From contig KL647292.1 of the NCBI GenBank assembly GCA_000727475.1, positions 4,817,162-4,881,161 on the forward strand: a DNA stretch of 64,000 nucleotides. The letters run 5' to 3'. Source of the stretch: Sarcocystis neurona. Taxonomy: Eukaryota > Apicomplexa > Conoidasida > Eucoccidiorida > Sarcocystidae. Below are positions 1-14,233 of this stretch, in pieces (the stretch's first letter is position 1; the number at the start of each line of letters is the position of its first letter). The position numbers were made by a program, and so were the translations under genes. The notes beneath the pieces were generated by a model. That model searched no databases and was not told the origin of the DNA. It saw only the letters and a program-made list of their open reading frames with translations.

Positions 1-3000
1 CCAAATGAGGTTCCGTAAGGCAAATTGCAGTTTCTGTGTACAGCGGAGTATTTTTCCTGCAGTTACCCCACCTTGTATTGATGAACCATCCTGGCTTACC
101 ATCTTCTTCACACAGACAAGGTAATTTCGTGGAGGAACACATACATGCACAACCGTGTAAATGTAGGCCTACACATATAAACGCGCGTGCGATTGTATTC
201 CTGAGGTCTTCAACGAGGAATGTAATAGGCATGCTGTGACATAAATTTGTTTTTCGCATGCACGTTTTCGACCTACACGAGAAATCTTCAATCTCCTACA
301 TGCGCTAGGAGAGATGGACACTACATGTAAATATATATATGTGTGTGTTTCGTACGTTTGCGCAAAGCTTCATATCCAGTTAGACGCGTACGTACGAACA
401 TACCTCATGTATGCGTATACACACACACGTATACACAAGTGCAAAGATACCCAGAGGTGCGCACACATGTTGACAAAGTAGAGAAAAACTTTCGTGAGTC
501 TATATTTCTGTTCAATTTACGTGTGCACCTGTACAAACAGGGATGCTCGTACGTTCGTGGGCGAATCTGCACACACTATAACTTCGTTAACGTGCGTAAG
601 ATTTCCCACATGTATATGCATATATGCACATTCGAACGTGTATGACCACAACAATAACTGCACACGCGTACACGTAGGCAGAATAACATACATGTACGGA
701 GCCTACCTTCGTGCACAGATACTGACCATTCCTATAATACAAGACAGGGGATATCGTGACTAGTGCCCATCTAGTTCTATTTCTGCTTTCACTGTCTTCA
801 GTGAGCGCTGCATTCTGCTGGAATAAACTGCTCTTGCCTGCCTCTTTACACCACCTACTACCCTCCTCAGAAATTCGGAGAGAAAGACTTTGTGCTGCGT
901 TTTCCTACAACGCGCTTGACCAAGTGACCAAGTGGCCACTATCTGTCGCGAATCTGTCTCTCGCTGTCTTCTCATCAGGGGATCTTTCCTCCTCATCAAG
1001 TGTCTCCCTGTCCTGCTTTTTTTTGTAGATGTGACCTGTTGGCTTCGAATCCCTACACAAACAAAGACAGACTATATTTCTTAAACATGCAAAAGTGTGT
1101 CAAGCGACCTTAGAAATAGAGACTGGATGGACGGATCCAGGCGAGCGGTCGCTGCGCAGCGCGGCTAGCTGTGTCGCCGACTTGGAAGCGTGCGGTCGCA
1201 GCTGTCTTGCACCGAGTCAGCACAGGAAAAAGCGATCTCTCAGGCGAAAGAGGCGCACTTCTCTATAAACGTCGATTCGGATGGTAAAGTGCGGATACTT
1301 ACGGGGTTTCAAGTCGTTTTGTGTGTACGGGACGACTCGGTGTCATCGAGTCTTGGCAGGAACTGGACTCGTATTATATACCTAGTTTTGCTTAAGTACC
1401 AGCGGTGGGCCTGGCAACGTGGTCTCGCGATTTCCTAGCTGTAATTTTTCGAAGCATCGAACACCAGAGCAAGAGAAGGTCTGTGGGCTATCGTGCTCGC
1501 CCTTGGCATAGCAACCTGCAGTCGCTTTACAGAATCTGCCAGTCGTCTCCGACGACGTCTAGCTTAAGCTAGCACAAAGTAAGCGGAAATACTGTATTCT
1601 GATCCTTGTCGGAAGTCCCTTCACGCGGCAGCAGAAATACTGGCACAGTTGCTCTGAACATCTGCGTCCTGTTGCAGCTCTGCACTTGCACACACGTGCC
1701 CTCCTTAAACCAAGGATATACAGCCACCTTCACGAAAACTGGAGCCTGGCAGTCTTTGTGGCGCAAGTTCAATCATTGCTTCAACGATGTTCATTGTGTT
1801 TCGTTGAAAATTCCTCCACCGGGTGCAGAAGAGAATCACAGGGGAGAATACGCTCTTCGAAGATTCTGTGTTGGGATCCGCTTCTATCACGCATAAAAAT
1901 ACATTCGCGACATATGCTCCTTGGGTAATACAGATGTGAACAGTTGAACCTCTGCACATGCATATTTTCAGCGACCCTGCGACAGTTTCGGACTGACGCT
2001 GAGTAAGGGGGAGCACCCATTTCCTAAAAGTGGGACTGCGTACACGTGGATTCCACCAGAGAAGGTATTCAGACCTGTTATCTTTTGGTGGGCAAAGCGG
2101 TCTGTTGCCGTACAGACAAACTCTCTCAATTCCATCAGAAAGGTGACTCCAAGCAGAAGATATAATGGCTCTGCTGTTAAGAGCTATACTCGGGCACACA
2201 GTCACGCATAGGCATACACATACGTACGAACGGCAAGCCTCCCGCTCCCCAGACGCAAACCCTAGACAAGCGAATCCCCACGTGCAACTCTGCCTTTTGT
2301 TGTTTAAGAGGACAGTCGGTTTAAGCCTTGTACCAGCCTGTGTTTGCCTGACGCCACGTGCTACTTTTGTAAATGAAAAAAGCTCTTCGGTCTCGGCATT
2401 TACACTTTGACAGTGTCCAGTCAGGTCTTCTTGGGGCTCAACCCATACTCGGCACCATCATTTGGGCAAGCTGGACCATCAACGTGTTAATTGAGGGTGA
2501 AGTCGCTGGCATGTGGGATAAACACACCGGTGCTCAAAGTAGTGTTTACTCCTCTGTATCAGCGTGAAATCACGAAAATCTTTCTTCTGCATAACTGAAG
2601 CACTATTCTCATCGTGTGATATGATTTGTGGCTCCACAGACTGTAACCCAGAGAGCTACGAAGAATTCGAGCTCTGATTTTCACTAAATGTGGGCAGATG
2701 TTTGCACACCTACGCGTGTACTCCCGAGCTACGTCTTCCTGTCTTCGTTGATCTCTTATTTTGCCTACCGGCCGCTGCAGAGCTACTTGCACAGCATTAA
2801 TCAAGGAGTATCGTCATTCTGCGTTGTTTAATGTTTTTTTTGTAGGTTGCCGATGAACTGATGGGACACAGGCGATTTGTAGTCTGGAAAGGAAGAGTTT
2901 TCTTTTAAACCCTCGAAACCTTTCCCCAGATATTACCCTTCCGTTAAGGTGGCTTTACTTGTGCACGTGGTATCTCTGAAAAGCACTGTTTCTCGTGTCC

Positions 3001-3285
3001 TCTGGGCAGACAATTCTTTTTTTCTTCTGTTCCTCTGTCCCTTCTGCATCTGAATGGCTAAACTTATGTCTGCCTTTATATCGATGCACTTTTATAAGGA
3101 TAGCTAGTTCTAGGGTGAAAGACCGTTCATCGGGGCTCTTTGTCTCTTTTTCCCCCCTTCCTCACGTGTAGGTCCACAATCAAGTGTCCATTACCTATCC
3201 GCCCCTCTCTATGCATTAGTAGCCATATATACGATTGTAGAGGATCAAGCGCCTCTGCTGTACGCGCGCTCCCTCTCTCTTCACG
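1..3285. other. No supported gene
   Basis: Mixed-composition DNA with short alternating purine-pyrimidine stretches such as the TATATATG run near 332-345. The few ORFs of 60-170 codons here start at GTG or TTG or show no coding character, and none has a matching splice site or a recognisable motif. The last few hundred bases include a pyrimidine-rich stretch (about 3,130-3,290) just before the start codon of the next gene, so this part probably holds its promoter and 5' leader. I see no tRNA or rRNA. Confidence 0.5.
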
Positions 3286-6200
3286 ATGGAGCCTCAGCAG
3301 GTGTATCAGCCCGGCGAGGAGACCTTAGTTCCTTCAGCCGCAACCAATAACTATTACGCAGACCAGTACAGCATGGGGAGAGCATCAGTTGATTTAGGAA
3401 GGGAACTGACTCGCCAGTTAACTCGAGCTCTAAATTTGCCCCACGATACAGAAGCGTTACGTGCCGAAGACAGTAGGCGCGGCGAGGAGCACAGTCCCTT
3501 GGTGCATTTCTTTATTACTCGCTTGCTGCGCAACGGTCTTCTCTCTCAAGCAGGGGCGCTCTTTCTTATGGGCCTCTTCTACGTTGGTTTTGGTGGGAGA
3601 GGCTTTTTTGTATTTGACAGCCTCGTGGGGCCAGAAACTGTAAGAGTTTCTGACTCCTACCATCTCCTTGTGGCGATCCTTATGCTTCTCTACCTTTCCG
3701 GTACCCTCCAGATCGCTGGCTTCCAAATTTTCATCGCTGATTCCAGCAAGTACGCATCTGTCTGTAGGGAGCAGACAAATATCTTTATGGCTGCTAGTCG
3801 TTACTGTGTGTTAACACAAATTGTCAGTGTACAGGAGATATACGTATCTAGACGCCTAGCCTTCTAGGACACTGATTCGAGCAGTAGGGATTACGCTGCT
3901 GTCAAGAGCTTGGAGGGGGCAGTAGAGCTAGGTGCAGGAACCTGGAGAATTGGGGCTAGTTATTCATCATTGTCCGTGCGTTCAAGGGAATGCCTACGAA
4001 CAGAAGATCTACGTATACGTGATACATATGCGGATATTCGTATTTCCACAAAGGTACTTACACCCCTACCTTCTTGAAGGCGAGCTTGCAGTCATGTATC
4101 AAGGAATGATGACGTGCAATGCCTTTTTCGTGAATACAGTTAAGTGCGACGAGTATACTAATAGCGAAAAAGAAATTCACAAGACAGATGTGTTCTGAAT
4201 AAATTCTGCTCGAGACAATCGTGTCCACATGGGAGATGCCGTAGCAAAGCATACGTAGACAAGATGAGCCTTTTTGTGTCCGGTGAAGGGAATTCTGCTT
4301 TTCGCCGGAACCTGGCTTGTGAATGTCAAAGCTGATGTTCAAATCTCGTGGCGAGGCAGTACGTACATGTAAATGCTTTTTGAGGTAAGAGACTATCCTA
4401 AATTGACAAATGTGTCTGCACTAATTGCAGAAGTGCGTGCGCACATATCAAGGTCAGGTCATCCGGTACAGCCCAACAAGAAAACGTAGAACTGGACAGA
4501 AAGGGAAAAAAAGATATACACGTGTAGGATTGCCTCTCGCGTATGTGTGACCGACCGCGTAAGCTTTGTTATCGGTCTTTTCGCTACCTGTGTGCCTGTT
4601 TCCTCAGGTGGACAGTGGGTTTCCGATCGGGTTCCAAGTTTCTTTCTGCTGCCGTTTTTATGGATATGCTGGCAACGACGCTGCGGTTGGTGCAGAGTCT
4701 GCATGCATACTTTTATTTGAGCGTTCAGTGGTGGGCGAAGTTCCAACGCACACAGTCTGATTGGGGTCTCTACCACATAGCAGCGACGCTGCATGCTTTT
4801 TCTCTGGTAACGTATGGCCTTGCCTTCTTCTTTTTGGAAAGTTATCATGACCAAGGGACCTACGAAGAGTACGCATATGCTCTCTTGATGCTATTCGGAT
4901 CTGCCGGAGCTGCAGGTAAACGATGGGGAAACAGGAGCTGGCGCTTCGTCGACGACTTCGTAGGGAATATATACGTGTACATGTGTAACATGAAGAAATT
5001 TACACAACCCGTGGTGCGCACGTACAATCGCATGAATACAGGTATATAACATGCAGTGTGATATACATACAGATCAAATGTGCAGACGCACGTGCCAACG
5101 TGGCCTGTCAGAGGGCCCCGCATCGAGTAGACACGTGACGGCTCGCACGTGTGGGCGAGGCCGAGCTCGCATGTGCAAATGCGTATACGGCCATGCATAA
5201 GTCGATATGCTTGTGCGTGTAGAGCAAGCGCCTGCTGTCACATCCAGGATTTGGTGACTGTTTGCGCGGGCTCCGCAGCATTTAAAAAGTCAGTGGAGGT
5301 TCAGACCATGAAAAACCTTGACTTTAAGTTGTATTCCCCTACACTCAGGCACAAACAGGAGCATAAGTATTCTCAGTGCAAAAGTACGAAATATTTTGTG
5401 CGTACTCTGGAGCCTATATACAAATATATATATATATGTAGTGGAAGCGTTTACATGTTTGTGCATCTGGTGAATATCGTAGTGAGACATAGATCTTAGG
5501 CACACGTGCATGTCCACCGTCGTGCTGATTGATTGACGAGGCACCAGAGAGTATTGTACGTTTTTTGTACTTGCGCGACGGTTGACCTATTGATCTGTGG
5601 GATTCTTGAGATCAAGCTGTTCCCCGATTTGCCGCGCTTGTGTAGATACAAAGTTTCAGAATGGTGGCCGCCTCAGGACTCACCCCACCTTCAGTGTGTC
5701 CCTCGTCACTCTGGTGACTTTCTATTGAGTACACTCTAGACGAGTGTGAAGAGAAATATACGAGTGTGTCCGAAAACCCGTGCGGATACATTAATGTCTG
5801 AAGCATGATATCTCCTAACGGAGCGAAAAAGAAGGTATGTGCGTCGCAAGTGTTCTTGATTGTGTCGCCGACAATCCGCCTGTGTGTCTTACATGTAGCT
5901 AGTTGCAGGGATGTATTCACTTGTGATTCATCCTGTGTGCGGTGGCGTTGCTGCCACTCGTACCCCTGCGAGGCACATGAGGGGCTGCGCGTTCTCTGTT
6001 GTCCCTTTCTCGTTGAGTTGCGCGTTGCGTGCACTCGAACAGCTTGTCCAGTAGTCTAACAATGCTTACTTTCCTCTCCGTACATCTGTACGCATGCTGA
6101 TATATAAGTTCGTATCATGTACACAGGTAGATACACACACGTGAAGGCGTGATGCTGGACACAGGTGAAGCATTATTCCTCTGAGTGGCCCACCACTCAA

Positions 6201-6975
6201 CTCCTGACGTACGTGCGTCGCTATTGTACTTCGTGAATACATAGTAATAAGTGCGAATATGCAATTCTGTGCGTGGTCCACATACTGTCTTCACGCGGTG
6301 CTGCTGCTTCGTGTTTGGGTCCTTTTGACCGTGGAATATCCTGGCGTCTCCTTCATTTTCCTGTCTCTCGTCGTCAGTTGCTGCTGGGCGCGTGTCGTTC
6401 TTTCCGCAGAACTCTTCATGGTTTACACCAACTACGGAGCTTTCTTCAGCTTGTTGCTGCTGATGGCACTGGTAGTGGGGGTGAATTGGGCGTTCCAGTT
6501 CGAACCGCTGCTGGAACGTTGGTCGCCTGAACTGCACTCTCGGAATGTCGCAGACAACATCCTTTCTCATGCAGAGATGCTGCGTAGCAAAGCAGCACAG
6601 ATGGAGACCGCATCTTCACCAGGAGGGCCTCCCAGTGGGAGCGACTCCTCCGGTCTCTATAGCAGCGCTTCTCCAACTGTCGGAACTACGGGCACACCCA
6701 CGTACACTGCAGTGCCCATGCCGCTGGAAGAGGGAGGAGAAGAAGGAGGACCTGACACAGCAGCCCCACGCAGCTCGGCTTCCGTCGTCGGCATGTATCG
6801 GCTGCAAAATGAGTCGCCCGAGACGGCACCCCCCACCACCAGCATTCCTCTTTCAGTGTTGCAGCTGCCTGGCCAGAGTCAAATGCCAACTACATACGAC
6901 TACTCGCAGATGCAGCAACAGCTGCAGACGGAAGGGGTAGAGCCCGGGGTAGTCCGAGGGCAAACGCCTTCTTAA
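3286..6975 (+). CDS. Six-span integral membrane protein, three exons (GAPM-like candidate)
   Basis: The exons I infer are 3286-3749, 4608-4915 and 6410-6975. Donors are AA/GTACGC and CAG/GTAAAC; acceptors are TTTCCTCAG and CTTTCCGCAG. They total 1,338 nt, exactly 446 codons, so all junctions are in phase. The protein has a polar N-terminus (about 80 residues), then hydrophobic segments around LFLMGLFYVGFGGRGFFVF, the following Leu-rich HLLVAILMLLYL stretch, FLSAAVFMDMLATTLRLV, the HIAATLHAFSLVTYGLAFFF segment, YALLMLFGSAGAAELFM and GAFFSLLLLMALVVGVNW. A hydrophilic tail of about 150 residues rich in Ser, Pro, Thr and Gln follows. Six spans, a short N-terminus and a cytosolic-looking tail fit the glideosome-associated GAPM proteins that anchor the motor to the inner membrane complex of apicomplexans, but I recognise this by topology only. 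Another conserved six-span protein is possible. The gene is much more confident than the name. Confidence 0.75.
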
Positions 6976-9900
6976 ACCAGGCGGAGGCAGTGTTTGTGTG
7001 AAGGCTACTGTCATTTGCATGCCCTAGAGCCTCAGAGCACACGAAAACTTCCACCGCTGGCTGCGGCCACTTATAGGGAATGCAAGCAGTCAATCGCGGG
7101 CGACTGCTAATGTCGGAGGAACAACAGATTTCTGATTTGAAGGGAAAGCCGACGGCAATAGAAGACTTCGGTTGTTTGGGAAGTTTTCGATGAGTCGAAG
7201 AGAAACTTACTTGAGCAGAAGGCTAAAGGACAGGGGTGTACTTTTCCCCGTCACTTGTCCAGCATGTGACGTGTAGTTTAGGGCCACCCAAGTGGTTGTA
7301 CGTGAGGACAGCCGTTAGTGTGAACAATGAATAAAAGGAGGACAAGGGCGACAAGAAAAAGGCGGCCAGGGCCATATGAAAAGAGGAAGAGACACAAGGA
7401 TAGAACTGGCGGAGTCAGAACCAGGATTAAGATTGGCAAGTAGAATTTGAAGAAGGCAGGAAAAAGGTGAGGCGGAAAATGTACTAGGGCTTGGGAAGAA
7501 AACACCAAAACAGTCAGGACAAGGAATACACGAAGAGGGACCGCGGAGGAAGGCAAAGACGAATACGACAAGCCTTTTTCCTCTTCCGTAGGTAGACTGA
7601 CGTGTAGCGCTGAGCTTTCCTTGTGCTAGTGCAGGAAGACGTCGTGATGCGCCGGTGCTGAGGAAAAACGGAACACCTCGGAGAACACTCGACGTGGTGG
7701 GAGTGGTGACACTGGTATTACTAGAATAGTACAAATTCATAAACGAGGTTCGACAGGAGACAGACTGCGTACATTTCTTGTTTCTCGGGCAATGTCCTCT
7801 GCTCCGCTACATAAGAACAGTTGCCATATTTTTTCATTGTCCGCGTGTGTATGTGCATGGATTGCGAGCTGCCTACCTTCCACGTACATGTCGAATTTGT
7901 GTAGAATCGTGTACACGCACGGGTATGTGCCTACAAGGGCAGTTGTGTAAGCGGACGCGCCAGGCTGCCGCTGCGATGCAGGTGGGGTTGAGCAAAGTTT
8001 CCCAAGCGAGTCTACTACAGTTTACGGGGCACGTCTGTCGGTACGTATGCGTAAACATACACTGATGTAGACGTGTACCAAGACGTGAATGTCGCGCATA
8101 AAGGGTGTACGAGAAGTGGTGCGAGACCGCGTGGTCAGATACACGAGCACGCTGGTGCACGATGCACGACGGGAACACAAAAATATGTATCGTGTCTGAT
8201 AGTTGTGGAACCAGTCGGTATATATAAATGTATTTTTGTATAGTTTCGCTTAGGCAAATAGAAATACATACATAGCGGAGTGAACATCCGGCGCACACAA
8301 TGTAGATAGAAAATGTTTGTGTCAAACGACGCCTCGTTGCTCGCAGCGTACGGCGTGTGAACTTCAGAGCAGGCACTTTATGTGCAAGAAATGCACGCTA
8401 CGCCGGGCACGAACTTAACGGGGAAAATAAACTTACACGTAATTATGTGTACAAGTTCAGTTTGGATGTAGTTATACGCATGTACGAGACAAGAAGCCTG
8501 AGTAAAAGAAGGCTTCCGGGAGCGTCACTTCGAGCACCGTAGAGACGGAATACGCATCGTACACCACTTGTGTAGGCGTTACGACAGAATACGCTAATCT
8601 ATCGTGTTTTCGCGTATTCGTGCACACTTTGCGAATGTGCTGATGATTTTATTTCTCTCTTGCACACATTATGTATAGAGACACATACACATATATATTC
8701 CTACATCCATGTGTATGTATATATTTGTTGTTCACTGTGTAGTTTGTTCCTTACTTGCAGTGTACCTCCTTTCTCAATAAATGTGTAAACGTGCAGGATG
8801 ACGTGGCATACAAGACACCTACGGTCGAGTTTACGTGCAGATACCTTACGTGAAGCATCGGTGTGAGAATGTGACTCTGCGTATGTATTCATGTGCTGCT
8901 ATTCACATGCGCACCGGCATCCGTCAATACGAACGTGCGTGGCCTGTCCCCCTGCCAGGGATGCTCTCTGTTTATCTTTCACAAGGTGAAGAGTAAGGTG
9001 TATTTTCACGTGATTGTAGGGACTGTAGCTGGGTCTGCTTCCCTGCGTATGCTACTCGTTTTTGTGCGCGATGTTCAACAAATGTACATCTCTGTTTTGT
9101 TTTCAATAAGGCAGAGCTGCCGCAGGCAACTGCAACACCCTCGCACTGTGTGATCGTTTACTATCATTACACTGTTTTCAATTCGAGTCGATGCGGTTGC
9201 ACAACAGGGGCAACAATGCTTTCTATTTCCATTTTAACTTTTAGTTTCAAGGTGGCTATATGCACCCCTTGGATAGGTGGCTACCATATCATGAAAACCC
9301 AGTAAGACGAGTATCTTTACATGCAGAGGATATTTGGTAATAGATAGACACAAGTCTACAAATGCAACGACTCATGTAAAGTTACAAAATTCAGAATTCA
9401 TACACGCATCCGTTTACGTGCGTGTATATATATATATACGTGTGTGTGTTGCACAGTTGTGTATATCTCCTTAATTTACGTGGTTGAGGAAACAATAGCA
9501 ACGTATCCACTTTTTTCGGTGTCTATGCGAAGACGCGCTCTTAACAGAAGGGTGAGCTCCACCTCCCACACAAACCTGCAGGGGCATCATCTTTTCGTGC
9601 ATTTGTGGTATTCGCTGCTACGAAGAAGAATGGAATCATGTGATGAAACGGAGTGGGGAGCTAACCGTGCACAACGTCATTTCCACGGTATGAAGCGAAA
9701 GTGATTTTCAAGGCGAACTTCACAATGTTGATTCGGTTACCGTCTTGCGGCATCTTGTTTGAGAAAGTGCTGTCCACGTTTCGTTCGAAGACGAACTCAG
9801 CCGTCAAAGACCGTCTTCACGTGTTCCACACAAAAAAGACGACGGTCTCAGGAGGCCCTAAAAGTGCAAGTGGACCTTGTGTGTAAGTTTGCGCGTTTTG

Positions 9901-12900
9901 CCTTGACCAGTTCACTCCGTTCGACATCTGTTCTTGCTTCGTTATATGCCTGTCTTGTAAATTTTTCTCTTCGCCTTTTTTGTCTTTTTTCTTCCGTTTG
10001 CCCTCCCGTTCCCCTTTGAATCTGACTGTTCCTTTCATCCTTCATAATCTTTCTTCTCTGTGGCTAATTTCCACTACTGCTCTTTTATTCTCATCCACTG
10101 TACCACGTTCACTGCATTCTCCTACCGACGTCTGCGTTTCTTCGAATCTCTCACTTCCATCTTTCGTATTCACTACAAACCCTTTGCGAGGGACAAAATT
10201 TAAGCGTGGGTGTCTACGTAGACAAACGAGTGGCTGCAAAAGCGTATTCCTGTTTGCGGAGGGACCTACATGCACAAATATATATATATATATATATGTA
10301 TATGCTTATGTATGCAAGACCTTCATAGGGGGTCATATATATATATATATATATCCCTACATACGTACACCGGTAGATGTACACGGGGTACAAGCGCGGT
10401 TTTAGGTATCCATTTGTATATACTCTCATGTATCGATTGTGCGTCGGGGAACACGTACGTGCTTTGTGACTGTACGTAAATGCGTCTGGCTGTAAGAGCT
10501 TCCCCTCCTTTTCATCTGACGTATAACACGGACAAAACAGAAACGAACGAAAGTCTGTCCACAAGATGTTTGTCCTAGAAAACATTTGTACACGCGCGTG
10601 AGTGCACGCCTGTACTGCACCAACAGCTTTGTGCAGGGTGACGTAAATTGTCAAGGGACACGCCGGTACAATTTCTCTTTATGAAGAAGATACTCTCCAC
10701 CTCGCCGAACAATCGAGTACATATTCGTTTCGTCACAAATCTGCGCACTGTACATGCTACACAGTCTCCGCAAATATAACTTTATTTTCAAGTAACTGTC
10801 ACAGAGCGATGTTTGTGCCGATGAAGACATCCGAAGAGAGAAAAACCTAGCTTTGATAGAACGTGACCTTTGTACCACAGCTTCTCCAGGTGAACTTTGT
10901 ACCACAGCGTCTGGATCGCATAGCAGTTCGAACGTGTCTCTGTAATGTATTCCTTTTGATTGCAGATTGCTTCTTCACGAATACACGAGGGACAACTGGA
11001 CTTTTTATTCTCTCGTATTCATGCGAGTTAAACAAATGTGTGTCCATGTTTTCATTTACAACTGTTTTCCTCGTGCGCTGTGAAGCTTTTTCATGGTCGC
11101 GTATCACAATTTCTCTTCGGAAGTTGCTGATTGGCCCGCCGTTTACACAGCGACGACTCAACGTAGTCTCTTCTCTCCATAGTCCGCGTGTGAACACCTT
11201 TTTCTGCCTTCAGCCTGGTCATCCTACGTGGGTAGTTTTCGAAAAGTAAACGTCCGCTACAGTGACGACGGCACGAACATATCTTCAGTAGATCGTCCTC
11301 CACCAGCCTGCAGAGGAATGCTTACTGCAACTGATGGTATGGGTGTCGATCGGTGCCGTAGTTACCTGTAAAAGTTCGGTGACAGAAATATGGTAAGATT
11401 ATTTTTGAAATCTCGGCGGCAGAAGTATCCATTTTATGGTGTACTAGAAAGAGTTACTGATACTGTACTCCGTGGCACGCAGTAAGGGGCATAACAGAAG
11501 TCTACTTGAAGACTTCTCATTCGTGTTCCGGAAACGCTGTATGTGAGAGCATAACACTTTTTTTGTTCGGTTGGCAAGAAAGCATGACAAGAAGAAGTGC
11601 CGCGCTGTTCGTAGCGTGAATTCACTTTCAAGGCAACAAGAACTCCCCTTTACAGGTGACAGGGAGTAACACGGGTAAGGATCCTTGCGGAAACCTGGCC
11701 GTTTGACCTGAGTGAAGTTGCGTTTCAAAGGAAATCCGGCTTCGCGAGACTGATTTTCATTCTTCGTACGGTCAACACGTGCCGGAGTATTCCATATTTT
11801 GGGCGGCGTCGTGCAGGTGGAATCTCCTGCGGCCAGCGACAATTTGCACCTCCAGTTGTTACAGTGCTTTGAAGTGATACTCTCTTGTGAAAAAAACAAA
11901 CTACCCTGCAGGCACTACGATATATAAAGATACGCATTTCATTGCAAACACTAAGACGCATGAAACAATAAAGTGTCACTGATGTTCTTTATAAATACGC
12001 CGTTTAAAAAGTGTGTCACTGGAGCTTTACGCGTTTATGAGCAGCGATTCTGTTTACACGAAGGATCAGTCGGACGTGATTACGAAAGAAGCTCGAAACT
12101 ATTGTGTCGTGCGATGACGCTGGATATCGCAAAACCGACAGATTTTGTGTCTGGGAAATCTTTGTGTGACACAAGTTGTGATAGCAAAGGGGCAAAGGAA
12201 GACGAAAATCGAAAAAAGCTCCTTTAGGAGGAAAGCCAAAACTTGCCCCTGCCATTTCCGAGTGAATCATATCCGTGCTAAATAAAGCTCTTTTCATAGC
12301 AAGGGAAGGTAATGGTAGAGAGAAGAAGAATGTAAGATCGGCAAAATATTGTTTAAATTGTTCGAATTGTATGGTGTCAAAACGACAGAAAACTGGCACA
12401 GGAGATGTGCCATCACACATTTGGCGGATCTTTCTGCAAGTTCTCAGACAACCACGCTAGGGAAACGAGACATACAATAATGGGGTACATAGCTAGAATT
12501 ATGTCGACATACACTAGTATGTGTATTGTGTATTCTCAGCAGTATTAACAGGAAGAAAAACGGATACAAGCAGGTATCAAAACATTCGCGCACGAATCAA
12601 ATACATGCATTTTTGCATAGACACGTAGTAGGACCGTTAGCAAATTAAGTAAGAATACGACGGCCGTATCTTCACTCGTCTCGTCTACAAAGCTATAGTA
12701 CTCCGTGGACATGTTACAGGCGTACGCACCCAAGCGTGATTTCTACACGAATATACCCCAACTACACATATATATGTCAACCGTATTTATATGTATATCC
12801 GTATATATCCCTAGCAAACGGGCATCGTGCATATGTATTGTGTACCGGTAAAACGGCGCATACCTGTATGTATAAACACACATATGGCTACAGAATACAG

Positions 12901-13500
12901 TCATGCACTAGGGCGCATCCTATGGATAAACGCAGTTGTGTGTACACACGTACGATTTGCCCGCATGTGAAAATGAAGCAAAACGTATAGCATATCAGTA
13001 CGTGTTCCAACATGTCTGAGGAGACAGTAGAATTCGCGTGGCTCCCAGCGCAAGACATTTGCACCTGCGTCCGGAACTGCGTATCACTGCACACGTACAA
13101 AAACCGGCGACGTTCGCTTCCACGTAGCCGTGTCAGCAGTATTTTTCCATGAGCGCGTCTCTCGCGTACTGCGGTGTTGCATTTCGATAACTGTCACTAT
13201 CAATCCAAAAATTCTTCGCGCAGGTGAAGAATAAGCAGTTCTTCACTACCACACTGCCATCTTATGGGAAACAAAGAAAAACCCTATAAAATTATACAGC
13301 CAAAACAGGGTAGAACACTCGTGCCCCATACCCATATAACGTGTATGTCTTTGTAGTGTCAAGGAATCAAAACCAGTAGTAAACTCTACAGATACACGCA
13401 TGACACGTATATTTTTATAGTGTCAAGAAATCAGAAACTGTAGAGGTCTACACCGATTGAAAATAATGCCCCGACATCACAAGTGCACAAACAACTAACG
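6976..13500. other. Long stretch without a supported gene
   Basis: The plus strand is purine-rich around 7,330-7,580, which makes hydrophobic but unconvincing minus-strand ORFs. TA and TATG microsatellites lie at 9,425-9,440 and 10,275-10,355. Short ATG-started ORFs exist (for example minus 12420-12016 and plus from 11985 to 12227) but have no flanking splice signals or motifs. At 13,350-13,480 two diverged copies of a roughly 45-base unit (TAGTGTCAAGRAATCA... ending in TCTAC) lie about 85 bases apart. A short repeated TTTGTACCACAG occurs at 10,868-10,906. Confidence 0.4.
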
Positions 13501-13507
13501 ACACGCG

Positions 13508-13596
13508 TTTACAACGGTCACAAAGTTAGATTCCTTGTACACAACACGGGTACCTCTACGTGTGTACAACGAATCTAACTTTGTGAACGTTGTAAA
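13508..13596. repeat. Near-perfect 36-bp inverted repeat with a 17-base loop
   Basis: The left arm is 13508-13543 and the right arm 13561-13596. The reverse complement of the right arm matches the left arm at 34 of 36 positions, so the transcript of either strand could fold into a long hairpin. The centre carries a GGGTACC. It lies just inside the 5' part of an open frame without an ATG (13535-13885, plus), so the frame may be chance. It could be a small foldback element, a structured non-coding RNA or a cruciform-forming site. The structure is read directly from the sequence; its role is unknown. Confidence 0.85.
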
Positions 13597-14233
13597 GATA
13601 CAGACGTCCTCCAGATTGTTTCCTGTTCACTACCACGTGCCGCCCATATGTTCACAGCCGTCCTATAGCCGAGCTTGCGCTGCTACTAATATACTTAGCA
13701 GGCGGTTCGTTGACACGCAAGCACGAGGTTACATCTACGCAAGTGTGAAAATTAGCGGCGACACCTGCGCACAACCACATAATAACTGTTCAACCAACGT
13801 AGTTCCGGCTGAACAGGACGACATGCTCGCATATATGGGTAACGCCGTTCCGGTGCCAGCGTCCCCCTGTTCTGCAGAAGCATGACGGTATCGGAAGGCG
13901 GCTATTAAAAACCGCGTCTGTGGGCGAAATTCACCGGCACTCCATATAAACACATTGGACGTGTCGTTATCAAACAGAAAACCAGGGGTGTATCATTACC
14001 CATACCATCTCGTAAAGGAACTCCCTCTTGCAGTTGTACGGGTGTACACCTGCATATCCACGCCTACGACACAATAAGTATGTGCGAGTCAGGTGCACGG
14101 CTTGAGTCCTCTTTGTATTAAACCAGCCTTTCGTAGATAAATCCGAGCAAAGAAATAACTTCTCAAGTGTTGGCAGGGCAACACAAGATGTTTCTAGCAA
14201 AGTAGCACCTATTATATCACCGCGATCTCTACA

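Noticed and set aside
756..1028. 90-codon plus frame with a signal-peptide-like start
   Set aside because: The frame opens with GTG, not ATG, has no acceptor site in front and no partner exon. The hydrophobic start is likely chance.
1030..1065. tRNA-like TTCGAATCC
   Set aside because: The flanking bases do not form an acceptor stem, and no D or anticodon arm is present.
1705..2205. 166-codon minus frame
   Set aside because: No motif, no good splice context and a composition like neighbouring non-coding frames.
7278..7740. Hydrophobic minus frames resembling a membrane protein
   Set aside because: They come from a purine-rich plus strand; the start is not ATG and there is no coding pattern.
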